Below, one piece after another: positions 46,001-58,811 of a stretch of DNA of 64,000 bases; positions within the stretch are counted from its first letter, which is position 1, and each line of letters starts with the position of its first letter. The notes beneath the pieces were generated by a model. The model saw only the letters and a list, made by a program, of their open reading frames with translations. It was not told the DNA's origin and did no database searches. Source of the DNA: Medicago truncatula (lineage: Eukaryota; Streptophyta; Magnoliopsida; Fabales; Fabaceae); assembly GCF_003473485.1 (NCBI RefSeq), contig NC_053046.1, positions 40,447,832 through 40,511,831 on the forward strand, written 5' to 3'. The position numbers and the translations under genes are program-made.

Positions 46001-46917
46001 TTTGAGACATATGATATGTATATATATTTTCTACTGATACAAACAAGACCTATTGCCCCACAGCTAGTTTGTGTCGAGTTCTATTATGACGCCCTAGGCC
46101 GGTACTTGAAAATTGTCCAAAGCCAGTTGAAGCTGTGAACAGAAGAACAACGTCAACTGACAAATAATATTTACCTAGGTAGTGAATTTTTTTTGGACAC
46201 AATAAGTAGCACAAAAGTTTTCCAATTTACTAAACTTTATATACTTTACAACTTTATTTAACACAATTATTTCAAGAATCTGATGCAGTTCCCTTCGTTA
46301 ACTTGTTTAAGAAAAAAGAAAAAAAAATGATGGTTCAATGGCTAGGCTCACCAGGCCATATGGGCTGAGAATACTGCAGCCTGTGATCCCTCCACTGTCA
46401 AGAGAAGGAAGTGTTCACTGCTCTGTGAAACCAGCCTCATGCGGATCCCTCCGTTCTAGTGACCAGGAGATCTGAGCCTTCGCCCAAATCCCATGGCCCA
46501 ACTCTCAACTTGGAGTGGGCAGGCCAGCATAATGTACCCTACAGCCCAACCTGTTAAGACACAATCATGTTCCATCACCTTGTTGCTCCCACATGGGTTA
46601 CAAGTTGGTGTAAATCAACTCAGCGAACAATTGGCTGTGTTGGAAGTTTATAAACCATTGCATATTCTATGTTTTAAACGATGTGGGACATTTTATTGCT
46701 CAGATATATTATGGTCTTGAGTTGGAAACATTCATGTCACTTGTCACATCGTATGCATGCTTAGTTTAGTTCATATTTATCCACTCTTTTCATAAAGCAT
46801 AACTATACAATAATTTATCATGTCTATAGTGGCATATATATAATTGTTCAGCTTCACCACAGAAATTAACCTTGCCTCAAACTAGTTTGTGTGGACAAGT
46901 CTCTTTAGTGGCTTTGC
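43063..46917. other. Intergenic with repeat fragments
   Basis: No gene recognised. A short LTR-like block near 45510-45600 (tatgtcccacatcggataaa, then tataaataagaggaccataa) resembles the LTR of the TRIM at 3838. A GC-rich block at 46330-46620 is unassigned. The sequence near 43630-43760 resembles 34210-34400. Confidence 0.5.
45175..45376 (+). mobile_element. Possible tRNA-related SINE
   Basis: A B-box-like gggttcgattccagccc (about 45230-45246) lies about 60 bp from the left end and the segment finishes in a run of 21 A (45356-45376). The A box is not clear and no target duplication is evident. Confidence 0.45.
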
Positions 46918-49209
46918 TGGCTTATGATTCTCATACTATATTTTATCCTTAGTTCAAAGTGGAGTTGATAATGACTGAAAATTATTATCATTATTATATG
47001 TGCATGTTTGTTAGAAAACAAACAAACAAGCATTGACACCATTTTAGTTTTAAAATTAGGACTAAACTTGCATACATCTTTTAAAAAATGATAGAGGCAG
47101 TAGAGAACAGTAGGAACAGTGCCTATAGCACTATACCAAAGTTTTATCCTTCAACCTAAATATGATTTTGATATATTGATATTTGTCATTTTCCTTAAAT
47201 AGCTAGGAATGACAAGTGCAGTGCAAACTGTGTGTGGACAAGCTTATGGAGCCAAAAAACATGCAGCAATGTGCATCACATTGCAGAGAGAAATCATCTT
47301 ACATTTTGGTGCAGCAGTGACTCTCACATTTCTCTATTGGTTCTCTGGAGATTTTCTAAAAGCCATGGGGCAGACAGAGAGCATTGCTGCACAAGGTCAA
47401 ATGTTCGCTCGCGGACTTATTCCTCAACTCTATGCATTTGCATTCAGCTGTCCAATTCAGAGGTCTTCGCAGGCGCAGAATATTGTTAATCATCAGACAT
47501 ATATGGCAGTTGGAGTATTCCTTCTTCATATGCTTTTTAGCTGGCTAGTCGTCTATGTTTTAGGCTATAGCCTTCTCGGGGCAGCCCTCACTCTCAGCTT
47601 TTCTTGGTGGATTCTTGTCTTTTTTAATGGATTGTACATCCTTTTTAGCCCAACATGCAAGGAAACTTGGATTGGTTTCACTGTGAAAGCCTTCATAGGA
47701 ATTTGGCCTTACTTGAAGCTCACAGTTGCTTCTGCTGCGATGTTATGGTATGACTACATCCTCATTTTCATTCCAGTTGTGTTATTTGAACATTAAAATA
47801 CAGGTATTGTATTTGACACTGTGTGTGTTTATTTCAATGTCTTACTTTTTCAAAATATGCACAAAAGTCAAATGACTTTGTATTCAACGTCAACAAATTG
47901 TCAGAAAAACATCTCTCTCTTCACTCTGTGATATATATGCATACATACACACAAATTAGCAAACAACCATTATTATTTTGAAAAACTTCACCTCTAGTTT
48001 AGACCAGTTTATTTTGATAAATGGTGAAATTTTTCTTATTGTAGCTTGGATATATGTTACAATCAGGGACTATTGCTTGTTTCAGGCCTGCTATCTAATC
48101 CCACAGTGGCACTAGATTCTATTTCCATTTGGTATGTTAACAATTTCTCTTAGAATAGTCTCTTATTATTTGCCACCATTTCATTTAACCATGATACTCC
48201 ATTGTAATATACTTTTATTTTCAGCATGAATTACTTAGACTGGGATATGCAAGTTATGTTGGGCCTTGGTGCAGCAGCAAGGTTAGTGACAATCGACAAA
48301 AACAATGCTTTTCATTTAAACAACTTCCACACAAACATATTAAAAGTAGATCCTATGATTTCAGGGTGCGAGTTAGCAGAGTTAGGAGCAGATCATCCAA
48401 GAGTAGCAAAATTTTCTGTCTTCGTCGTGAATGCAAATAGCATCCTCATTAGCATATTTTTGTCCGCCATGATTTTGATATTCATGGTTGGCTTGAGCGA
48501 CCTTTTCACTTCTGACTCCGAAGTAATTGAAGCTGTATCTGACTTGACTCCATTGCTTGCCATTTCTGTCCTTCTAATTGGCATTCAATCTACACTGTCA
48601 GATAAAATACTACCATTTACTGTTTTAAAATAAAATAAAATAAAATTATATGCATGAGCACCATATATGGTTTTTCCATACTTCTGAATCTGATCCCACC
48701 TTTTGTTTGCTGTTACTTTGAAAATTTCAGGTATTGCTATTGGAATTAGATGGAAAGGTTTGGTGACTTATGTAAACTTGGTTTGCTACTATGTCATTAG
48801 TCTTACTGTTGGATGTGTTCTTGGCTTTAAAACTTTTTTTAGGAGTAACTGTAAGTTTAAAACATTTCTCTCACTGATTATAGTTTATTAAATTGGTAGA
48901 GTTAGATTAATGAAATGAATGCAATTGTGATTTCTTTGGGAATTTGGTGGGGAATGATCCTTGGAGTTTTTCTACAGACTGTTATACTATTAGTTCTGAC
49001 TGCCAGAACAAATTGGGGTGCAGAGGTAATCAAAACTTTTTTTTGCCTAGACTATAAGATTTTATCTGTTTCATGTTCAACATGAATTGTTTGTCACTTG
49101 GGAAGGTGTGAAATAATTTATAATGTTGTTGTAGGTTGAAAAAGCTATTGTTCGTGCTAAGAGGTCTGCTGAAGACGAGACCTTTGATCAACTGGTTGCC
49201 GACGTATAG
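46918..49209 (+). pseudogene. Decayed MATE transporter copy
   Basis: Exons 2-8 of the intact gene at 51008 are recognisable: exon 2 47203-47747 (full length, open), exon 3 from about 48045, exon 4 from about 48225, exon 5 from about 48365, exon 6 from about 48731, exon 7 and exon 8 to TAG at 49209. Exon 1 is gone; similarity starts at the intron 1 donor region near 46918. Exon 5 has a 2-bp deletion at its start (AGCAGAGTTAGG against AGCAATGAATTAGG), its donor has changed from GGTAAT to GATAAA, exon 6 has one extra T in the run near 48835, and the AG before exon 7 is lost. It cannot make a 12-helix transporter. Confidence 0.93.
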
Positions 49210-49269
49210 AGGCATTTCTCTAACTGTAACTTTTATATTCCAGGCATGGAAGAACACTTTAACAACATA

Positions 49270-50830
49270 TTAGTTAGGACTGGAGTTGATAATGGTGGAT
49301 ACAAATATCGAGGAGTTGAGAATCTGAGATTTATCTGTTTCCTTATTTATGCCGCATCTCTTCCACGAAAGCATGCTTTTCTCTTCAAATTGCCACTGCC
49401 AATACACTCTCTGTCCTTTCTCCTCTTGGTCTTGAAACCCTTTTTCATACTAACATCTATCTTTCAGCATATTCTAAATCTGTTTTAGAAAATGTTGAAA
49501 CTTTGAGGAAGTGATTCTTTGGGCTGAGTAAAGATCAGCAAATATTTCTATCTGGTATTTTGAAACACACTGATGTATATAACAAGTCAAATTTGTCTGT
49601 ACTTTTACATTTAAAAAAGGGCTTCCGAGTAGATGATTCATCGACATTGCTCTTAGAAAAGTTTTGTAGATTGACCGGTTTCTTAGAAATTATCTGGAGT
49701 TGATTCAATCGGCTCGAAGGCCATCAATTTTGCTTACATGCTGCATTTGTGCTTCTTAAAGTTGCACATGAGTTATTTTGTTCCTTCTTTTTTATTGTTA
49801 ACTTGTAAAAACAGTTGTTATATTTATTGTTCAACTTGTTTGATCTATGAATATTTATATTCTCAACTTAAATGGGATAGCTCAAAAACAATTTATCTAC
49901 TTACATATCTGAATTCAGTTTCCATCAAGCAATTTCTGAACAGTTGCTTCTATATATTCTTTTGAAAAGGCAAAATATTTTTCTGCATAATATGAACAAA
50001 AATGGTACAACTTAACAAGTATAGTGTCCATGGCTGAATTTAGATCATGAAGATCCACACCAATGTCTATGAATATATTGCTACGTTAAAACAATACTTA
50101 CCAGTTTATTTATTTTATTGCAACTCACTTAACTACTCCACTAAATGTTGGAGAAATTTCCTAAATATATATATTTGGAAGCTTGCAATGATTAAATTGA
50201 TGTAATGATATCATTTTAACATATTGTATATCATATGGTTTGATGGTTGTGTTGTAGGAATTATGCTTGAAGCAGACCAGCGAATATATTTGGAAGTTTG
50301 CAATGATTGTAATGATATCACTTTAACATATTGTATATGAGTCTAATTGTCACAGACAGTGCCATAACTCTTTGAAAATTCTTCCATAGTTGCTTATATT
50401 TTGATAAATTTCAGCAAATTTTTGTTCTTAACTGCCTTCAATTTAATTATTCTACACTGTTATATTGGCCTTGGTGCCATTTAATGCTCTCAAAGCCGAT
50501 ATTAAGCCAACTACTTTAAATCTTCATATATAATGCATAATATGGAGAGAAAATAGGGTGTTGAATGAAATTATAAAATTTGGAGGTGTGTATTTACATT
50601 TATATTGTTGTTTAACAAAACAAAATACAACTATTTAATTTTGGCAACAATAATGCCTATACATAATGCAATAGTTCAGGTGAGATTCAGACATTCTTAA
50701 ATGTGGGCCTAAGAAGTGACATGTAAGTGGCACTTTTGTACCCCAAAAACACTCAGAAGAACAATATTGACCCACCTAAAAGTCTTATTCACAACTAAAA
50801 CGTGAGTACTGGTCCTTTTATCTTCTTTGT
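49270..50830 (+). pseudogene. Duplicated MEE22 exon 6 and 3' flank
   Basis: From GGAGTTGATAATGGTGGATA at about 49272 the sequence matches exon 6 of the intact MEE22-like gene (33110 onward) through S-A-Y-S-K-S-V-L-x-N-V-E-T-L-R-K, where TGG has become TGA at 49513, and on through the H-T-D-V-Y-N-K-S region. Frameshifts occur before that (L-P-R-K-H-A-F-L in place of S-S-K-K-A-C-F-S), and the final stop is lost. Patches of the 3' flank extend to about 50830. No other MEE22 exon is adjacent. It begins about 60 bp after the stop codon of the MATE pseudogene. Confidence 0.88.
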
Positions 50831-51007
50831 CTATGTTTAGTAATGATTGCCAACAATAAAAATCAAAGGCCAACAACAAAATGTGGAAGGGTAGCTACAA
50901 AATGAAAAAATAAATGAAAATTCTCATTGATAAATGATCTACTTGTAATGTTGATGCTTCATTCCGAACAGTGAGTGAACTGGTTAGGACTTGTTGTAGG
51001 GAACATA

Positions 51008-53623
51008 ATGGAAAACCAACCATTTCTAGTGGGGCTTGACTCACACTCACACACACACATTGCAGATTTATCATCAGATGCTATTGAAGAATTCTTGGAA
51101 CATAGGCCTATTGGGTTGAGATGGTGGCTTAAACTTGTTGCTTGGGAGTCAAGACTCCTATGGATCCTTTCTGGTGCTTCTATTGTTGTCTACCTTTGCA
51201 ATTTTATGTTAAGCTTTGTGACCATGATGTTTTGTGGACATTTAGGATCTCTAGAGCTTGCTGGAGCATCCATAGCCAGTGTTGGAATTCAAGGTCTTGC
51301 TTATGGCATTATGGTATGATTCTCATGCTATCTACTTTACCCTCAGTTCAAAGTAGAATTGTTAATGTCTTAGAAAATATTTATCATTATTATATTATAT
51401 GTACATCATGTTGACAGCATTTTACTTGAAAAATTTGGACCAAACTTACATAAGAGTGCCTAGAGCTCTAAGCACTGTTCATATTGATTCAATCACAAAG
51501 CAACAGTTTTTTCAAAAGACGGTATTTTACAACTTTTCAAAAATGTTGGTGGAATTTGTACTATTTTATAGTAGAGAACAGTAAGACTTAGCATTGTACC
51601 TAAGTATTCACCTTAAGATTAATGTTAAACCTAACTATGATTTTTTAATATATTCATATTTGTCATTTTCCTTAAATAGCTAGGAATGGCAAGTGCAGTG
51701 CAAACTGTGTGTGGACAAGCTTATGGAGCCAAAAAGCATGCAGCAATGTGCATAACATTGCAGAGAGCAATCATCTTACATTTTGGTGCAGCAGTGATTC
51801 TCACATTTCTCTATTGGTTCTCTGGAGATTTTCTAAAAGTCATAGGACAGACAGAGAGCATAGCCGTGCAAGGTCAAGTGTTCGCTCGTGGACTTATTCC
51901 GCAACTCTACGCATTTGCATTCAGCTGTCCAATGCAGAGGTTTCTCCAAGCGCAGAACATTGTTAATCCTCTGGCATATATGGCAGTTGGAGTTCTCCTT
52001 CTTCATGCGCTTCTTAGCTGGCTAGTCGTTGTTGTTTTAGGCTATGGCCTTCTAGGTGCAGCCCTTACTCTCAGCTTTTCTTGGTGGATTCTTGTCTTTT
52101 TAAATGCATTGTACATCATTTTTAGTCCAAAATGCAAGGAAACTTGGACTGGCTTCACTATGAAGGCCTTCATAGGAATTTGGCCTTACTTTAAGCTTAC
52201 AGTTGCTTCTGCTGTGATGTTATGGTATGACTACATGCTTATTTTCACTCCAATTATGTTATTTGAACATCAGAATTAGCCACCAGATGTGTTTATCTAT
52301 CTCTCTTAATTTATATTTTCTACAACTTGCACAGATTCCAAAATATACACGAAAACGAAAGGACACCGTACTCGACGACAAAATTTTAATGTCAACAAAT
52401 CATATCTCTTTTCACTATCTGACATATATGAATGCATACACACAAATAAACAATTAAGGACTAGTTTGTTTTGATAATATGAAATGTATCTAATTGTAGC
52501 TTGGAGATATGGTACAATCAAGGACTAGTACTCATATCAGGGCTGCTATCTAATCCCACAGTGGCACTGGATTCTATTTCCATTTGGTATGTTAACAATT
52601 TCTCTTAGAATAATGTTTCTTAATATTTGCCAACATGTTATCTAACCATGATACTCCATCCTAATGTACTTCCATTTTCAGCATGAATTACTTAAACTGG
52701 GATATGCAAGTCATGTTGGGCCTTGGTGCAGCAGCCAGGTTAGTGACAATTGACCAAAAACAATGTGTTCTATTTAGACAATTTTCACTTATATTAAAAG
52801 TAGGTCCTGTAATTTCAGTGTGCGAATTAGCAATGAATTAGGAGCAGCTCATCCAAGAGTAGCAAAATTTGCCATCTTCGTCGTGAATGGGAATAGTATC
52901 CTCATAAGCGTAGTTCTGTCCGCCATTATTTTGATATTCCGGGATGGTTTGAGAAACCTTTTCACTTCTGACTCTGAAGTCATTGAAGCTGTATCTGACT
53001 TGACTCCATTGCTTGCCATTTCTGTCCTTCTGAATGGCATTCAACCTATACTGTCAGGTAATAATTATAATTTATAATCATAAACACCAGTTTCAGTTTT
53101 TCCACATTTCTGAATCTGATCCCTGCTTTTGTTTGCTGTTCTTTGAAAAATTTCAGGCGTTGCAATTGGAAGTGGATGGCAAGCTTTGGTGGCTTATGTA
53201 AACTTGGCTTGTTACTATGTCATTGGTCTTACTGTTGGATGTGTTCTTGGCTTTAAAACTTCTTTAGGAGTAGCTGTAAGTTTAAACAATTCTCTTACTG
53301 ATTTTAGTTTTATATTTGTACAAAGTTAGCGCCGTGTAATGAATTTAATTGTGATTTTTATAGGGTATCTGGTGGGGAATGATCCTTGGAGTTTTTATAC
53401 AGACTGTTACACTAATAATTCTGACTGCCAGAACAAACTGGGGTGTAGAGGTATTCAAAACATCTGGTCTAGACAAGAATTTATTTGTTTCATGTTCTAC
53501 ATGAAATTGTTTGTTGCGTGAGGTGTGAACCAATTTATAATGTTGTAGGTTGAAAAAGCTATTGTTCGCGTCAAGAGATCTGCTGAAGACGACACTTTGG
53601 ATCGACTGGTTGCCGACGTATAG
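51008..53623 (+). CDS. MATE efflux transporter, DTX29/30-like
   Basis: Eight exons join in phase: 51008-51313, 51680-52224, 52500-52586, 52682-52738, 52819-53057, 53157-53275, 53364-53450 and 53549-53623, giving 504 aa. MATE proteins are cation-coupled antiporters with 12 membrane helices that export metabolites across the tonoplast or plasma membrane. Visible family blocks are GHLGSLELAGASIASVGIQG, MASAVQTVCGQAYGAKKHAA, RGLIPQLYAFAFSCPMQRFL followed by Q-A-Q-N-I-V-N-P, CKETWTGF, VRISNELGAAHPRVAKF and GIQPILSGVAIGSGWQALVA. The pattern is that of the Arabidopsis DTX29/DTX30 clade as I recall it; the substrate is unknown. A decayed tandem copy lies upstream at 46918. I chose ATG 51008, which gives a normal length. 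Confidence 0.93.
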
Positions 53624-54544
53624 AGGCATTTCTTACTGTAACTTCTCTATTCCAGCAATCCAGGCATGGATGGAAGAACACTTTAGCAGATTTGTCTTGT
53701 TTTCAAACTTCAGGGATATTGATGTTGGGTTTGTTCTGTATATCTTCTAGGATTCTGAGTTTGGGCATAAGCTCAACAACTAAGCTGAATAGGAAGTTGG
53801 ATAAGAATTTCATGACATGGCAGGTTGTTAGTATATGTGAGGGAATATCTGACAAGGAAGGAAAGTGAGGGTATTTAACATCTTTTCTGTTAGAAATCTT
53901 TTGGGTTGAGCAATAACTCTTGAATACGGGGTTCTTCTGTTTCGAACAAAAAAAAGGGGATTCTTTTGTAATATCATTTCCTGTCCTCTGTTAATTTGGT
54001 TTCCTAAAAAATATCAGTTCATACATTTTTATGATTTTAAGTAAAACAAATCAGTTTTCAGACCCAGCATTAGTATTTCAACCAGTGGAAGGATTATGGA
54101 AAGGTGGATTTCAAAACTCTCATTTGATGATGGCGGAACCAATTAGGTGGTGGAAAATATGACTCTAAATAATGTTTGACTTCATTAACTAGTAACTATA
54201 AGATCAAAGAAAAGGATCTCAAAATATAAATAGATATAATGTAAAGATTACATTAAAAAGAGTACAATACTGCATTGCTCTCCAGAAAAAACAAAATTTC
54301 AGGTTCCGCAGCTTAAAATGATAACCAGGGAAAACACCAAAGTAGCCAACCATATTTGGCAGAAAATATAACCAAATGTACTGTCCAAATACCCAATGAT
54401 GCATTTATGCTCTATTCATGACATTACTCAACCTCTAGGAATCACAATACATTAAAGGTACAAAGATTGAACCGTCTACTGTTCAAAACAACATTGAGGA
54501 AAGACACGCCACTCATTAGGGGGCAGCATAAGGCTTCCAAAAGA
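53624..54544. other. Intergenic between convergent MATE and PAO genes
   Basis: 3' UTR of the MATE gene on the left and of the polyamine oxidase gene on the right. No other gene is recognised. Confidence 0.7.
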
Positions 54545-57500
54545 TCAAATACGAGATATCAGAAGTGGAATGACTGAACCCTCTTCCAACTCTGGCTGGA
54601 ATATATCTAGTTCCCCATATCTTTCTAGGACACGCATCCTGCAGTCCTCAGCAGCCATGGTTCCAGTAGAATATGCACCATGAACAGACCCTGTATATAA
54701 TACACTCGTTGCTTCCCCTGCAAAGAATAAGTTATCTACAGGAACCCGCAACCTCTCATACAGACCATGCGGTTTCCCAACTGCGTCAAAACTATAAGAA
54801 CCTAGTGAATTAATATCTGTACCCCACCGAGACACGAGATACTGAATCTGCATAAAGGAAACAGACTCAATTCAGCCATATAGCTATCATCAGAGAATCT
54901 ATGCACAAGAACCTAAATGGATTAAATTTTAAAGATTCTGTACCCTACAAAACATGGTTCAAGAGATTTCACTCCTCTAAACTAGACAGTACACATTAGA
55001 AAGTAAAATACAAGTGATAATTTTTCTAATCAATTAGTTTCAATTCCACACTATATCTTCTAAAATGCACCCTTCAGTCCCTATCACTTTAGAGGAACCA
55101 AATCCACTTTGAACCTCTCACTTTTATTCCATAGGAAAAAACGAGTTAAATAAAATTAAAACTATTATAATTACCGGTGAAGAAGCATCAGGAAGGATCT
55201 TCTTGAGTTGTGTGAAAGCAAAGTCGGCAGCTGCTTCATCAGACATTTTCTCAATGTCTTTGGCCAGCCGCCCAGCAGGCATGTAAACAAGAACAGGATG
55301 ACCTGCAGCTTTGTGAAGATTAAGAAAGTAGCTGCATCCATAAGATGTCTCAGCAACTACTCCCAGGAACTCCACATTGGGCCAAAATACATTTTTGAAG
55401 TGTAAAATTATTTTATTCTCAACTCCAACCCCGATATCGGCAATGGCAGCTTCTTTCCAATCTGGAAGTTTTGGCTCAAATTTTATTACATTTGCTTTCA
55501 GTACCCCAAGAGGTACAGCAATGATAGCAGCATCAGCAACAAATGTTTTCCCATTTTCAGTAGTCACCTTCACTCCATTATATCCCCTAACTATCTTTGT
55601 CGCCCTGAAAATAGGCATCATCAATGCCAGTTAGTTTGGCAAACCAACAAAACAGGACAAAGACTTTCAAAACAAAACTTCAAACAAATATATACCTGTG
55701 CCCCAACCGAATGTCAAGACCCTTGGCTAGGGTATGTATAACAGGTAGGTAGCCCCTGACCATAAGACCATGACCACCAGGGAGCAATTCTTCCTGTAAC
55801 CAGATATATAGAGAAGGGTGAGTTACACATCAAAATGTTAATGCACGTAATGATTACAAGTTACTCGCAACATAATGTGAGTATATGAAACCATACGGAG
55901 TCACTTATTAATCTCATTTTTATATCCCTTACATCTAATATTATAATATCCTCAATAAAAGCCGGTACAAATGGCATATTATTAACATTTAACCTAAAAC
56001 TCGCACCAATGGTGTATAAATAAGAACTTGCCACCTAATAATTGTTTCCTTCAATAATGTGTCTAATAAAAAAGATCAACAAGGACAAAGAACTGAAATG
56101 GAAAAACCAAACATGAATCCTCAGTCCACCGCCATGCAATTCAAATTTCAATGACATAAACTTGAAATAGATTTTCAAAAAAAAAAAAAAAAACTTGAAA
56201 TAGACAAATACAAATAATAGAACCCAAACATCTTGAACACGGTTTCTTGCAATTACCTGGTCCCAACATTTCAGTGATATAGAATCAGAATCTGCAGCAA
56301 ACCAGCCCTCCATTCTGCATAAATACCACTGAAGCACCTTGTGTGAAAGCCCCTCCAACCTGCATCCAATAATGAAAATCAAATTATATATACACTACAT
56401 GAGCTTTGATAAAATGAATGGTGGTCAAAAAATTTGAGTTTTATGCCAATAATGACCTCAGTTCTGGCTTTCTTTCAAAAACAATTGAAAGTGCACGTAG
56501 AATGGACATGTCTTCACTGAATTCCTGTCGTACATTATCTGTCTGCATTAATGAAGTGTCAATTGTTAGATGAGATGCTCATTGTAAACAAGTTGAATCA
56601 AACATTTGCGATTTCAATTAAAAAAAATGTATTCCTGAAAATTTGAATTCTAAGAAATACAACACATCAGGTACACCTAATACCTAGAAATAAACAAATG
56701 ACATACCTCTTGCAAAATCATTTCAAATGTTTTACCAACTTCTGTAACCAGCTCTTGTGGAACTTGATTCCCCTCCATATCGAAGAGTGCATAGCTGTAA
56801 AAAGTTGACAAGTTTGAATTGAAGAATCCCATATCCAATAATATACCATTCAAGTTGACCAGAGGAAAGATTGAAGCATGCAATGTAGTCGTTAATTACT
56901 TACAAAAGCATTGAAGAAATTGATAACTACTACCATATAATAACAAAAAATGCATTTACCTTTCCAAATCATGATCGTATAGGACAGAGTTATCCTCACA
57001 AGTCCGGTAAAGAGGTAGTCCCAGCCTCCCAATCAATGGAGCCAGAGGATTCTCATTGCAAACTCCATGCAACCTGAATCATAATCATCCATTTTCAATG
57101 CTAAAATAAAAAAGAAAGAAATCTTGCGTTTTTGTCAACATGAAAAAATCAGAACAAAAAGAGTATAATCTTTACCATGATGCACCTAGGTCAACAGGAA
57201 AACCAAATGAGTAATCAGTGTGAATTCTGCCACCAATTCTATCCCGTGATTCTAAAAGAACGACCTGAAAAGTAGTGAACTTCAGTACAACTCTCAATCC
57301 AAATAAAGGAGCTGATAGATACAAAAGTATGTATGTTGAAATGAGAATAAGAGGAAAAATAATAATAATTAAAGGAGATGGTGTCTCTCTTCATTAGCTA
57401 AATATATGTGTGTTCATATGTCACCATGTGGAAATGATAATTTGTCCCAAAGGTGTGGTTTGGTTTGACTAAAGTACAAAGCCAGTCAAATCCAATTTTA

Positions 57501-58811
57501 AACTCTAACAAAACAACCAAGTGAAGTTGTATAATCCAAGATAGCATAAAATGGTTTTAAACAAGCTACTGTTACTTTAAGATAACTTATTGAGCCAAAA
57601 TACAACAATCGCAATCATAAATGAGTTGCAAATATTTCCAATGAAATAGATTGCAATTAGCATTAAACTTAAGTTATATGTACAGGACATTTAATTCTTA
57701 ATCATCTTCAATTAGTAGACATAACTAACAACCCACAGCAAATAACAGACACAGATAATTGTAGTCATATAGCCACAAGCCAAAATCGAAGACAAACATT
57801 GTGTATTGATGTGGCATGTAATCTATAAAACACTGACACTTCAGATTGAAGGTGTGTCTGGCATCCAAGGGACACATGTTGCACCTTAAATAGTTTCAAC
57901 AACAACTAGCCAGTCTTATCCCACTAAGTGGGATCGGCTACATGGATCAAATTACGCCATAAACTATATTTCTATCCAACTCATTAATCTTTAGATCTTT
58001 CTTAATAGTTTTTCTAGGTCTTCCTCTACCACTAGTGATATGACCATCCATCATCTTATCTACTCTCCTTAGTGTCAGTGTCATTGCATGTAACTCTTGG
58101 CAAACTGAATAGTAAGTAAAATAAAGTAAACCGCTATATCATTTGCTTGAATACCTGGAATGAAGCATCATGAAGTGCACGGGCAGCAGCAATCCCAGCC
58201 ATGCCACCGCCTATGACAATAACAGACGGCGACCTTCGAGGCTGCTGATCAACATTGACATAACACAAACCTACATAGGCAGTACAACAACAACAACAAA
58301 AATCAAAGTCAATAACAAACATAAACACACTAATAGAACCAAAACATGTCAAATAAACACAATTATCAGACACAAAAACACATCAAATCTCTATTAGAAA
58401 CAAACCAATAAAACTCTTTAATTATTCATCATTTCAGATTCTGATGATGACAACGACCCAAAAGATTTTTCACTTTTTTCTCTCTCTCACTTTTCAAACC
58501 CTATTCACGTATTTTTTACCAATATATAAAAATAACAACATCATAAAAATTAGAAATTTAATCAATGAATATATAAAAAATACCCTGATCACAAAAATTT
58601 AGAAATTTAATCAATTAGGAGTAAAAGCAGCGAAATTAAAGCCCACAAACCTAAAACCAGATCTATTATAATCTAATCAAATAATTAATTACCACATTCA
58701 GAACAAAAAAAAAAGCATCAACATTTATAAACCAAAATAAAAAATAAAAAGAGGGTAGTTAAAAAATGAACCTTTTCGTGAATTGGGATTAGTCTTAATT
58801 CGTGACTCCAT
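54545..58811 (-). CDS. PAO2: Peroxisomal polyamine oxidase, PAO2/PAO3-like
   Basis: Ten exons join in phase: 58811-58772, 58270-58155, 57264-57176, 57073-56960, 56794-56707, 56542-56457, 56359-56257, 55793-55696, 55604-55175 and 54847-54545, giving 488 aa, close to Arabidopsis PAO2 (490). It is an FAD enzyme that back-converts spermine and spermidine, releasing H2O2. The FAD-binding [17 protein letters not shown] lies at about 30-46, followed by [17 protein letters not shown] and WFAADS. Lys309 ([10 protein letters not shown]) is the conserved active-site lysine. The FAD-contacting LFFAGEATS block is near the C-terminus. The last residues are S-R-I, a variant of the peroxisomal PTS1 (S-R-L and S-R-M in recalled Arabidopsis paralogs). 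There is no signal peptide. An RTE-type LINE end sits in intron 2. Choice between PAO2 and PAO3 orthology is not certain. Confidence 0.94.
57893..58090 (-). mobile_element. RTE-type LINE 3' end in PAO intron 2
   Basis: The minus strand encodes [20 protein letters not shown] and, after a gap, stops and the phrase ATCCCACTTAGTGGGATAAG, ending in ttgttgttg. This is the widespread 3' terminus of plant RTE retrotransposons and their derived short copies. The reverse transcriptase is absent. Confidence 0.7.

Noticed and set aside
55208..55634. Plus-strand frames of 65 and 85 codons
   Set aside because: Antisense to exon 9 of the polyamine oxidase gene.
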